Assembly (NCBI RefSeq): GCF_041296385.1
Contig: NW_027183597.1
Location: 1 to 64,000, forward strand
DNA: 64,000 nt
Source: Aphelocoma coerulescens
Lineage: Eukaryota > Chordata > Aves > Passeriformes > Corvidae
Reading direction: 5' to 3'
The notes under the pieces were generated by a model. The model was not told the origin of the DNA and made no database searches. It worked only from the letters and a program-made list of their open reading frames with translations. Every line of letters starts with the position of its first letter. The stretch's first letter is position 1. The position numbers were made by a program, and so were the translations under genes. Of the stretch, positions 1 through 8,976 are shown piece after piece.

Positions 1-54
1 AGAGGAGGCAGGGTTGCATCAGGTTCAATAGCATCAGCACGGTCTCCAGGGCTC
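1..54 (+). repeat. Unit 0, 3' end only (last minisatellite monomer)
   Basis: These 54 bp are the end of a 75-bp monomer of the preceding unit. It has A at the 'cacag[T/A]gg' site and the 'ggttcaatag' variant typical of last monomers (A-GG*). The rest of the unit lies outside the window. Confidence 0.95.
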
Positions 55-135
55 CCCTGAGCTTCTGTGGTGGTGTCACAGAGGAGCCAGGCTTCCTTGT
101 AGTTCCCCAGCATCACAAAGGCTCTCCTGGGAGCC
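55..135 (+). repeat. Decayed minisatellite monomer after the core
   Basis: It begins like a monomer ('gagcttctgtggtg') but has a 3-bp expansion 'tggtggtg', and then diverges ('cagcatcacaaaggctctcc' against 'agcatcagcacggtctcc'). Markers M1 (87) and M2 (98) lie in it. The same segment follows every core in the window. Confidence 0.75.
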
Positions 136-308
136 ACGGGTCACAAAGCACCGTGGGCTCTGTGCAGCCCCGCTGTGTCACAATGGCCGCTGGCTTCCAC
201 GAGCCCCCGCAGTGTCCCAGTGGGCCCCGTGGCTTTAGGAGTGGGTGGCTGGGAGTTGGTGCCAGCGGCTGGGGGAGCAGCAGCAGGGACTGTGTGTGGA
301 CAGTGCCA

Positions 309-326
309 TGGCCACTTGTGTGGCCA
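309..326. other. Perfect inverted repeat, 7-bp arms, 4-nt loop
   Basis: Arms TGGCCAC and GTGGCCA around TTGT, GC-rich enough to form a stable small hairpin in single-stranded DNA or RNA. Present at offset 255-272 in every unit. Confidence 0.85.
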
Positions 327-862
327 CTGGTGTCTCTGTGCCAGGCACAGCCGTGGTGTGTAACACCGGCTCTGGGTCCTTTGGCTGTGCAGGTGGCAGT
401 CACGGCCTGGAGCAGGGCTGCTCCCGGGGGACAGCCTGGGGCAGGAGGCTGCTGGAGATTCATTCCCCACACTCCTTGTCATGAGGTGCTCAGAGTGATT
501 GGAAAGGCTGTTGGCAGCAGGCAGTTCTCTGGGTTCAAGCTGTGGAGCTGTCAGCGGGAATGCAAAGGCCAAGCTGGTGAGCCTTTTGTCCTGGTGCCTT
601 TAGTGTGTGAGCAGTCCCTGGTGCCGTTGTCTTTGGATCCTGAGTGTGGGAGAGGCAAGGCTTAGGATGGTGCGTAGAGCTGAGAAGGAAAGTGCCGAGA
701 GCAGCGTGTGTGCTGCTGCTTTGAGGGGTGCAGTTGAAGTTGTAGGCAGCAAGAGCTTTCTCAGCTGGCCCTTTTGTGAGCTCTGCTTTTGCCAGATGAC
801 TTCCATCTTACCCTCTTACCATCTTAGCCTCTCATTTTTGCATATCCCAAACCCCCTTCCAA

Positions 863-912
863 ACATCCAGCAGCTGCTTGTAAAGAAGAAGTCCTAGAAC
901 AAAAAGCCAGTG
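863..912 (+). repeat. Old internal duplication, copy A
   Basis: The segment containing 'ccagcagctgct', then an A-rich stretch, 'ctagaa' and 'aaagccag' is echoed about 470 bp downstream at 1333-1386. The preceding 60-70 bp also align loosely ('cagatgacttccatc' against 'cagatagacatgccatc'). The similarity is patchy with small indels, so the duplication is old and predates amplification of the unit. It occurs in all units. Confidence 0.55.
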
Positions 913-1041
913 CTGCCTTTCATAGCCCCTTTGCTGTCTATGAAGTAGAGGAAAGAAGCTAGTGAGACGCACTTTCTTTCTCAACTCCATAGAGCGCATC
1001 CTTCTCTCAAGGTGGCAGAGTCCTTGGCGGAAGTGAAGCAT

Positions 1042-1053
1042 CTGCAGCTGCAG
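1042..1053. other. 12-bp perfect palindrome CTGCAGCTGCAG
   Basis: Two abutting CTGCAG palindromes that also contain an E-box core CAGCTG. Offset 988-999 in every unit. Confidence 0.8.
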
Positions 1054-1242
1054 TTCAGACTGAGAGATGTGCCAGGACAGGAAACATTTGCTGACCTTCC
1101 CTGTTCCCTGTGCAACATGATTCTCGCATCCCAGTCACTTTCACACACCTTCGGTACCCCTGAGTCCAAGCAGCTAAAGCTCACAGAGACAGAAGTGTCA
1201 GGAAGGAAAACGTTGCAAAAGCACCCCCTTCTCTTATCAGCA

Positions 1243-1248
1243 TATAAA
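1243..1248 (+). promoter_or_regulatory. TATA-like motif TATAAA
   Basis: 'catataaattg' is the only clear TATAAA in the unit (offset 1189-1194), in a locally A/T-rich stretch of a GC-rich unit. No start site or gene downstream can be shown, so this is a motif match only. Confidence 0.3.
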
Positions 1249-1332
1249 TTGTGCACAACAGGCTGCGGCACCGAACCTTCCTTCTCAGATAGACATGCCA
1301 TCACACTTTTCACTCTTGCAGCTCGGTTGAAA

Positions 1333-1386
1333 AGCTCCAGCAGCTGCTCCCGCAATAGCAAAAGGTTCTAGAAGTGAAAGCCAGTT
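1333..1386 (+). repeat. Old internal duplication, copy B
   Basis: Partner of 863-912. It shares 'ccagcagctgct', 'tctagaa' and 'aaagccag' in the same order, with about 4 bp more between the first two. The A-run where unit 26 has its extra base lies inside this copy. Confidence 0.55.
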
Positions 1387-1552
1387 TGGGGCTGCACCTT
1401 CTCCTTGCCGCATGTAAGCCACACCAAACTCCCTGATGCACTCTGTCCTCCCCTTCTCAAAGGAGTAGACGGTGGCATCAGGACACACCTGTGTCCCAGC
1501 AGCTGGGTGCCCAGCCGGGAGCAGGAGCAGGGCTGGGGCTGCTCCCAAAGTT

Positions 1553-1565
1553 GCCCCGCCCCAAT
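1553..1565. promoter_or_regulatory. GC box overlapping a CCAAT motif
   Basis: GCCCCGCCCC at 1553-1562 is, on the minus strand, the GGGGCGGGGC form bound by Sp1-type factors. CCAAT on the plus strand overlaps its end at 1561-1565. The pair is at offset 1499-1511 in every unit. Function is inferred from motif content only. Confidence 0.4.
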
Positions 1566-1587
1566 GCCAGAGCCGGACATATGCTGA

Positions 1588-1594
1588 GGGGGGG
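1588..1594 (+). other. G7 run with GC-box-creating variant in five units
   Basis: The third G (offset 1536, marker M9) is C in units 9, 12, 14, 15 and 19, for example at 19584. This breaks the run and creates GGCGGGGC on the plus strand. Confidence 0.8.
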
Positions 1595-1605
1595 CTGGAT
1601 CAGGC

Positions 1606-1611
1606 TTTATT
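1606..1611 (-). promoter_or_regulatory. Minus-strand AATAAA polyadenylation hexamer
   Basis: TTTATT on the plus strand reads AATAAA on the minus strand (offset 1552-1557 in every unit). If the array were transcribed from the minus strand, each unit would carry a canonical hexamer about 45 bp before the GC box. No transcript evidence exists in the sequence itself, and hexamers also occur by chance. Confidence 0.35.
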
Positions 1612-1835
1612 GTCCAGCTGCATGCCAGGAGTGAGCACAAAATCTACCTGCATTCTCTGCAGCATGCCATCCTGGAGCAGAGCCATTGCCAAAGGAAGCC
1701 GTGAGCCCGTGCCAAGCCAGTGCCGGAGTGGGATCCTAGCAGCACCTGTGGAAGCCGGGAGAGAGGAGCCCACCTGGAGCAGGTTCGTGCAGGATTAATC
1801 ATCCCGTGGCTTCCCACCAGGGTCCTGTTGCTTCC

Positions 1836-1947
1836 AAAAGGCCCCACAGTGTCACTGTGGCCCCTCGGTTCCACCAGGTTCCATAGCGTCACTGTGGTGC
1901 CCAGGGTTCCGTCAGCTTCGCCAGCATCCCCACGGTCTGCAGAGCTC
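1836..1947 (+). repeat. Decayed minisatellite monomers before the core
   Basis: Two stretches here resemble the core monomer but are degenerate. 'ccaccaggttccatagcgtc' (about 1872-1891) matches the 'gcatcaggttccatagcatc' part of a monomer, and the sequence up to 'cacggtctgcagagctc' (about 1931-1947) matches the tail of another. Edge monomers that no longer match the core are typical of tandem repeats that exchange mainly in the middle. The same offsets (about 1782-1893) hold the same sequence in every unit. Confidence 0.75.
1844..1860. other. 17-bp near-perfect palindrome, 8-bp arms
   Basis: CCACAGTG, a single T, then CACTGTGG. It lies at offset 1790-1806, about 90 bp before the core, and resembles the 'ctgtggtgtcacag' motif repeated in each monomer, which itself has 5-bp arms (CTGTG, CACAG). 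Confidence 0.85.
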
Positions 1948-2322
1948 CCCGAGCTTCTGTGGTGTCACAGTGGAGGCAGGGTTGCATCAGGTTCCATAGC
2001 ATCAGCACGGTCTCCAGGGCTCCCAGAGGTTCTGTGGTGTCACAGTGGAGGCAGGGTTGCATCAGGTTCCATAGCATCACCACAGTCTCCAGGGCTCCCT
2101 GAGCTTCTGTGGTGTCACAGTGGAGGCAGGGTTGCATCAGGTTCCATAGCATCAGCACGGTCTCCAGGGCTCCCAGAGGTTCTGTGGTGTCACAGAGGAG
2201 GCAGGGTTGCATCAGGTTCCATAGCATCACCACGGTCTCCAGGGCTCCCAGAGGTTCTGTGGTGTCACAGAGGAGGCAGGGTTGCATCAGGTTCCATAGC
2301 ATCAGCACGGTCTCCAGGGCTC
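1948..2322 (+). repeat. 75-bp minisatellite core (reference copy, 5 monomers)
   Basis: Five perfectly phased 75-bp monomers. Landmarks inside each are 'ctgtggtgtcacag', 'gttgcatcaggttcc' and 'gtctccagggctcc'. Monomers in a unit differ at fixed sites and in a fixed order: T-type monomers first, A-type last. This shows that whole 2.27-kb units are homogenised more strongly than monomers slip inside a unit. Because 75 is divisible by 3, any frame open in one monomer stays open through all; this explains the 25-residue periodic reading frames on both strands, which I do not call genes. Confidence 0.97.
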
Positions 2323-4515
2323 CCCTGAGCTTCTGTGGTGGTGTCACAGAGGAGGCAGGCTTCCTTGTAGTTCCCCAGCATCACAAAGGCTCTCCTGGGA
2401 GCCACGGGTCACAAAGCACCGTGGGCTCTGTGCAGCCCCGCTGTGTCACAATGGCCGCTGGCTTCCACGAGCCCCCGCAGTGTCCCAGTGGGCCCCGTGG
2501 CTTTAGGAGTGGGTGGCTGGGAGTTGGTGCCAGCGGCTGGGGGAGCAGCAGCAGGGACTGTGTGTGGACAGTGCCATGGCCACTTGTGTGGCCACTGGTG
2601 TCTCTGTGCCAGGCACAGCCGTGGTGTGTAACACCGGCTCCGGGTCCTTTGGCTGTGCAGGTGGCAGTCACGGCCTGGAGCAGGGCTGCTCCCGGGGGAC
2701 AGCCTGGGGCAGGAGGCTGCTGGAGATTCATTCCCCACACTCCTTGTCATGAGGTGCTCAGAGTGATTGGAAAGGCTGTTGGCAGCAGGCAGTTCTCTGG
2801 GTTCAAGCTGTGGAGCTGTCAGCGGGAATGCAAAGGCCAAGCTGGTGAGCCTTTTGTCCTGGTGCCTTTAGTGTGTGAGCAGTCCCTGGTGCCGTTGTCT
2901 TTGGATCCTGAGTGTGGGAGAGGCAAGGCTTAGGATGGTGCGTAGAGCTGAGAAGGAAAGTGCCGAGAGCAGCGTGTGTGCTGCTGCTTTGAGGGGTGCA
3001 GTTGAAGTTGTAGGCAGCAAGAGCTTTCTCAGCTGGCCCTTTTGTGAGCTCTGCTTTTGCCAGATGACTTCCATCTTACCCTCTTACCATCTTAGCCTCT
3101 CATTTTTGCATATCCCAAACCCCCTTCCAAACATCCAGCAGCTGCTTGTAAAGAAGAAGTCCTAGAACAAAAAGCCAGTGCTGCCTTTCATAGCCCCTTT
3201 GCTGTCTATGAAGTAGAGGAAAGAAGCTAGTGAGACGCACTTTCTTTCTCAACTCCATAGAGCGCATCCTTCTCTCAAGGTGGCAGAGTCCTTGGCGGAA
3301 GTGAAGCATCTGCAGCTGCAGTTCAGACTGAGAGATGTGCCAGGACAGGAAACATTTGCTGACCTTCCCTGTTCCCTGTGCAACATGATTCTCGCATCCC
3401 AGTCACTTTCACACACCTTCGGTACCCCTGAGTCCAAGCAGCTAAAGCTCACAGAGACAGAAGTGTCAGGAAGGAAAACGTTGCAAAAGCACCCCCTTCT
3501 CTTATCAGCATATAAATTGTGCACAACAGGCTGCGGCACCGAACCTTCCTTCTCAGATAGACATGCCATCACACTTTTCACTCTTGCAGCTCGGTTGAAA
3601 AGCTCCAGCAGCTGCTCCCGCAATAGCAAAAGGTTCTAGAAGTGAAAGCCAGTTTGGGGCTGCACCTTCTCCTTGCCGCATGTAAGCCACACCAAACTCC
3701 CTGATGCACTCTGTCCTCCCCTTCTCAAAGGAGTAGACGGTGGCATCAGGACACACCTGTGTCCCAGCAGCTGGGTGCCCAGCCGGGAGCAGGAGCAGGG
3801 CTGGGGCTGCTCCCAAAGTTGCCCCGCCCCAATGCCAGAGCCGGACATATGCTGAGGGGGGGCTGGATCAGGCTTTATTGTCCAGCTGCATGCCAGGAGT
3901 GAGCACAAAATCTACCTGCATTCTCTGCAGCATGCCATCCTGGAGCAGAGCCATTGCCAAAGGAAGCCGTGAGCCCGTGCCAAGCCAGTGCCGGAGTGGG
4001 ATCCTAGCAGCACCTGTGGAAGCCGGGAGAGAGGAGCCCACCTGGAGCAGGTTCGTGCAGGATTAATCATCCCGTGGCTTCCCACCAGGGTCCTGTTGCT
4101 TCCAAAAGGCCCCACAGTGTCACTGTGGCCCCTCGGTTCCACCAGGTTCCATAGCGTCACTGTGGTGCCCAGGGTTCCGTCAGCTTCGCCAGCATCCCCA
4201 CGGTCTGCAGAGCTCCCCGAGCTTCTGTGGTGTCACAGTGGAGGCAGGGTTGCATCAGGTTCCATAGCATCAGCACGGTCTCCAGGGCTCCCAGAGGTTC
4301 TGTGGTGTCACAGTGGAGGCAGGGTTGCATCAGGTTCCATAGCATCAGCACGGTCTCCAGGGCTCCCAGAGGTTCTGTGGTGTCACAGAGGAGGCAGGGT
4401 TGCATCAGGTTCCATAGCATCACCACGGTCTCCAGGGCTCCCAGAGGTTCTGTGGTGTCACAGAGGAGGCAGGGTTGCATCAGGTTCAATAGCATCAGCA
4501 CGGTCTCCAGGGCTC
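2323..4515 (+). repeat. Macrosatellite unit 2 (2193 bp, 4 core monomers)
   Basis: One 75-bp monomer shorter than the standard unit; core at 4216-4515. Markers: M1 G, M3 C, M5/M6 C/C. M3 C is shared only with units 6, 23 and 28, all of which are also C/C. Core order is T-GG, T-GG, A-CG, A-GG*, so the T-CA monomer is missing and its neighbours look re-joined. Confidence 0.97.
4216..4515 (+). repeat. Contracted minisatellite core, 4 monomers (unit 2)
   Basis: 300 bp, order T-GG, T-GG, A-CG, A-GG*. Loss of exactly one monomer accounts for the 75-bp shortfall of this unit. Confidence 0.96.
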
Positions 4516-6708
4516 CCCTGAGCTTCTGTGGTGGTGTCACAGAGGAGGCAGGCTTCCTTGTAGTTCCCCAGCATCACAAAGGCTCTCCTGGGAGCCACGG
4601 GTCACAAAGCACCGTGGGCTCTGTGCAGCCCCGCTGTGTCACAATGGCCGCTGGCTTCCATGAGCCCCCGCAGTGTCCCAGTGGGCCCCGTGGCTTTAGG
4701 AGTGGGTGGCTGGGAGTTGGTGCCAGCGGCTGGGGGAGCAGCAGCAGGGACTGTGTGTGGACAGTGCCATGGCCACTTGTGTGGCCACTGGTGTCTCTGT
4801 GCCAGGCACAGCCGTGGTGTGTAACACCGGCTCTGGGTCCTTTGGCTGTGCAGGTGGCAGTCACGGCCTGGAGCAGGGCTGCTCCCGGGGGACAGCCTGG
4901 GGCAGGAGGCTGCTGGAGATTCATTCCCCACACTCCTTGTCATGAGGTGCTCAGAGTGATTGGAAAGGCTGTTGGCAGCAGGCAGTTCTCTGGGTTCAAG
5001 CTGTGGAGCTGTCAGCGGGAATGCAAAGGCCAAGCTGGTGAGCCTTTTTTCCTGGTGCCTTTAGTGTGTGAGCAGTCCCTGGTGCCGTTGTCTTTGGATC
5101 CTGAGTGTGGGAGAGGCAAGGCTTAGGATGGTGCGTAGAGCTGAGAAGGAAAGTGCCGAGAGCAGCGTGTGTGCTGCTGCTTTGAGGGGTGCAGTTGAAG
5201 TTGTAGGCAGCAAGAGCTTTCTCAGCTGGCCCTTTTGTGAGCTCTGCTTTTGCCAGATGACTTCCATCTTACCCTCTTACCATCTTAGCCTCTCATTTTT
5301 GCATATCCCAAACCCCCTTCCAAACATCCAGCAGCTGCTTGTAAAGAAGAAGTCCTAGAACAAAAAGCCAGTGCTGCCTTTCATAGCCCCTTTGCTGTCT
5401 ATGAAGTAGAGGAAAGAAGCTAGTGAGACGCACTTTCTTTCTCAACTCCATAGAGCGCATCCTTCTCTCAAGGTGGCAGAGTCCTTGGCGGAAGTGAAGC
5501 ATCTGCAGCTGCAGTTCAGACTGAGAGATGTGCCAGGACAGGAAACATTTGCTGACCTTCCCTGTTCCCTGTGCAACATGATTCTCGCATCCCAGTCACT
5601 TTCACACACCTTCGGTACCCCTGAGTCCAAGCAGCTAAAGCTCACAGAGACAGAAGTGTCAGGAAGGAAAACGTTGCAAAAGCACCCCCTTCTCTTATCA
5701 GCATATAAATTGTGCACAACAGGCTGCGGCACCGAACCTTCCTTCTCAGATAGACATGCCATCACACTTTTCACTCTTGCAGCTCGGTTGAAAAGCTCCA
5801 GCAGCTGCTCCCGCAATAGCAAAAGGTTCTAGAAGTGAAAGCCAGTTTGGGGCTGCACCTTCTCCTTGCCGCATGTAAGCCACACCAAACTCCCTGATGC
5901 ACTCTGTCCTCCCCTTCTCAAAGGAGTAGACGGTGGCATCAGGACACACCTGTGTCCCAGCAGCTGGGTGCCCAGCCGGGAGCAGGAGCAGGGCTGGGGC
6001 TGCTCCCAAAGTTGCCCCGCCCCAATGCCAGAGCCGGACATATGCTGAGGGGGGGCTGGATCAGGCTTTATTGTCCAGCTGCATGCCAGGAGTGAGCACA
6101 AAATCTACCTGCATTCTCTGCAGCATGCCATCCTGGAGCAGAGCCATTGCCAAAGGAAGCCGTGAGCCCGTGCCAAGCCAGTGCCGGAGTGGGATCCTAG
6201 CAGCACCTGTGGAAGCCGGGAGAGAGGAGCCCACCTGGAGCAGGTTCGTGCAGGATTAATCATCCCGTGGCTTCCCACCAGGGTCCTGTTGCTTCCAAAA
6301 GGCCCCACAGTGTCACTGTGGCCCCTCGGTTCCACCAGGTTCCATAGCGTCACTGTGGTGCCCAGGGTTCCGTCAGCTTCGCCAGCATCCCCACGGTCTG
6401 CAGAGCTCCCCGAGCTTCTGTGGTGTCACAGTGGAGGCAGGGTTGCATCAGGTTCCATAGCATCAGCACGGTCTCCAGGGCTCCCAGAGGTTCTGTGGTG
6501 TCACAGTGGAGGCAGGGTTGCATCAGGTTCCATAGCATCAGCACAGTCTCCAGGGCTCCCTGAGCTTCTGTGGTGTCACAGTGGAGGCAGGGTTGCATCA
6601 GGTTCCATAGCATCACCACGGTCTCCAGGGCTCCCAGAGGTTCTGTGGTGTCACAGAGGAGGCAGGGTTGCATCAGGTTCCATAGCATCAGCACGGTCTC
6701 CAGGGCTC
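4516..6708 (+). repeat. Macrosatellite unit 3 (2193 bp, 4 core monomers)
   Basis: Core at 6409-6708 with order T-GG, T-GA, T-CG, A-GG. This equals the unusual order of units 20 and 22 minus one T-GG monomer. Markers: M1 G, M4 T, M5/M6 C/C. Private substitution: T at 4661 where other units have C, a CpG to TpG change. Confidence 0.97.
6409..6708 (+). repeat. Contracted minisatellite core, 4 monomers (unit 3)
   Basis: 300 bp, order T-GG, T-GA, T-CG, A-GG; it differs from the unit 20/22 order by one fewer T-GG monomer. Confidence 0.96.
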
Positions 6709-8976
6709 CCCTGAGCTTCTGTGGTGGTGTCACAGAGGAGCCAGGCTTCCTTGTAGTTCCCCAGCATCACAAAGGCTCTCCTGGGAGCCACGGGTCACAA
6801 AGCACCGTGGGCTCTGTGCAGCCCCGCTGTGTCACAATGGCCGCTGGCTTCCACGAGCCCCCGCAGTGTCCCAGTGGGCCCCGTGGCTTTAGGAGTGGGT
6901 GGCTGGGAGTTGGTGCCAGCGGCTGGGGGAGCAGCAGCAGGGACTGTGTGTGGACAGTGCCATGGCCACTTGTGTGGCCACTGGTGTCTCTGTGCCAGGC
7001 ACAGCCGTGGTGTGTAACACCGGCTCTGGGTCCTTTGGCTGTGCAGGTGGCAGTCACGGCCTGGAGCAGGGCTGCTCCCGGGGGACAGCCTGGGGCAGGA
7101 GGCTGCTGGAGATTCATTCCCCACACTCCTTGTCATGAGGTGCTCAGAGTGATTGGAAAGGCTGTTGGCAGCAGGCAGTTCTCTGGGTTCAAGCTGTGGA
7201 GCTGTCAGCGGGAATGCAAAGGCCAAGCTGGTGAGCCTTTTTTCCTGGTGCCTTTAGTGTGTGAGCAGTCCCTGGTGCCGTTGTCTTTGGATCCTGAGTG
7301 TGGGAGAGGCAAGGCTTAGGATGGTGCGTAGAGCTGAGAAGGAAAGTGCCGAGAGCAGCGTGTGTGCTGCTGCTTTGAGGGGTGCAGTTGAAGTTGTAGG
7401 CAGCAAGAGCTTTCTCAGCTGGCCCTTTTGTGAGCTCTGCTTTTGCCAGATGACTTCCATCTTACCCTCTTACCATCTTAGCCTCTCATTTTTGCATATC
7501 CCAAACCCCCTTCCAAACATCCAGCAGCTGCTTGTAAAGAAGAAGTCCTAGAACAAAAAGCCAGTGCTGCCTTTCATAGCCCCTTTGCTGTCTATGAAGT
7601 AGAGGAAAGAAGCTAGTGAGACGCACTTTCTTTCTCAACTCCATAGAGCGCATCCTTCTCTCAAGGTGGCAGAGTCCTTGGCGGAAGTGAAGCATCTGCA
7701 GCTGCAGTTCAGACTGAGAGATGTGCCAGGACAGGAAACATTTGCTGACCTTCCCTGTTCCCTGTGCAACATGATTCTCGCATCCCAGTCACTTTCACAC
7801 ACCTTCGGTACCCCTGAGTCCAAGCAGCTAAAGCTCACAGAGACAGAAGTGTCAGGAAGGAAAACGTTGCAAAAGCACCCCCTTCTCTTATCAGCATATA
7901 AATTGTGCACAACAGGCTGCGGCACCGAACCTTCCTTCTCAGATAGACATGCCATCACACTTTTCACTCTTGCAGCTCGGTTGAAAAGCTCCAGCAGCTG
8001 CTCCCGCAATAGCAAAAGGTTCTAGAAGTGAAAGCCAGTTTGGGGCTGCACCTTCTCCTTGCCGCATGTAAGCCACACCAAACTCCCTGATGCACTCTGT
8101 CCTCCCCTTCTCAAAGGAGTAGACGGTGGCATCAGGACACACCTGTGTCCCAGCAGCTGGGTGCCCAGCCGGGAGCAGGAGCAGGGCTGGGGCTGCTCCC
8201 AAAGTTGCCCCGCCCCAATGCCAGAGCCGGACATATGCTGAGGGGGGGCTGGATCAGGCTTTATTGTCCAGCTGCATGCCAGGAGTGAGCACAAAATCTA
8301 CCTGCATTCTCTGCAGCATGCCATCCTGGAGCAGAGCCATTGCCAAAGGAAGCCGTGAGCCCGTGCCAAGCCAGTGCCGGAGTGGGATCCTAGCAGCACC
8401 TGTGGAAGCCGGGAGAGAGGAGCCCACCTGGAGCAGGTTCGTGCAGGATTAATCATCCCGTGGCTTCCCACCAGGGTCCTGTTGCTTCCAAAAGGCCCCA
8501 CAGTGTCACTGTGGCCCCTCGGTTCCACCAGGTTCCATAGCGTCACTGTGGTGCCCAGGGTTCCGTCAGCTTCGCCAGCATCCCCACGGTCTGCAGAGCT
8601 CCCCGAGCTTCTGTGGTGTCACAGTGGAGGCAGGGTTGCATCAGGTTCCATAGCATCAGCACGGTCTCCAGGGCTCCCAGAGGTTCTGTGGTGTCACAGT
8701 GGAGGCAGGATTGCATCAGGTTCCATAGCATCACCACAGTCTCCAGGGCTCCCTGAGCTTCTGTGGTGTCACAGTGGAGGCAGGGTTGCATCAGGTTCCA
8801 TAGCATCAGCACGGTCTCCAGGGCTCCCAGAGGTTCTGTGGTGTCACAGAGGAGGCAGGGTTGCATCAGGTTCCATAGCATCACCACGGTCTCCAGGGCT
8901 CCAAGAGCTTCTGTGGTGTCACAGAGGAGGCAGGGTTGCATCAGGTTCAATAGCATCAGCACGGTCTCCAGGGCTC
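6709..8976 (+). repeat. Macrosatellite unit 4 (2268 bp, 5 core monomers)
   Basis: Core at 8602-8976: T-GG, T-CA, T-GG, A-CG, A-GG*. The second monomer reads 'aggattgcat' instead of 'agggttgcat', a variant shared only with unit 7. Markers: M1 C, M4 T, M5/M6 C/C. The last monomer begins with the 'ccaagagcttc' junction also seen in units 15, 19, 21, 24, 25, 26 and 28. Confidence 0.97.

Larger units (their letters stand above)
55..2322 (+). repeat. Macrosatellite unit 1 (2268 bp, 5 core monomers)
   Basis: This is the first complete unit and the reference for all offsets used here. Offsets 1-1893 are the non-minisatellite body (55-1947), including decayed monomers at each edge. The minisatellite core is 1948-2322. 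Markers: M1 C, M2 T, M3 T, M4 G, M5/M6 C/C, M7 G, M8 A, M9 G. Core order is T-GG, T-CA, T-GG, A-CG, A-GG, the same as unit 5. The last monomer keeps 'ggttccatag', which is the less common state for a last monomer. Confidence 0.97.

Noticed and set aside
1012..1371. 119-codon plus-strand frame and 126-codon minus-strand frame over the same bases
   Set aside because: Both use non-ATG starts, are mutually overlapping, and M6, M7 and private changes alter residues in both. No domain recognised. The one-base insertion in unit 26 changes both frames without any visible constraint.
1285..1548. Minus-strand 87-codon frame with a hydrophobic start resembling a signal peptide
   Set aside because: It starts at TTG, and the leucine/alanine-rich start follows from GC-rich CTG/GCC runs. 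No recognisable mature protein, and no transcript evidence.
1913..1930. CENP-B box
   Set aside because: 'cttcgccagcatccc' has TTCG but lacks the required A and CGGG at the right spacing; no other candidate was seen.
1948..2322. CRISPR-like array
   Set aside because: Monomers abut directly with no unique spacers, and the context is eukaryotic.
1889..2347. Minus-strand 152-codon frame with 25-residue repeats
   Set aside because: A by-product of a 75-bp repeat lacking stops in that frame. Its length varies with monomer number, and no family or targeting signal is recognisable.
4227..5126. Longest open reading frame (299 codons) and the similar 224-274-codon frames in other units
   Set aside because: It needs a GTG start, runs through the minisatellite by virtue of its 75-bp period, overlaps other open frames on both strands, and inter-unit differences in it are mostly amino-acid changing (M1, M3, M4), with no sign of selection on the protein.
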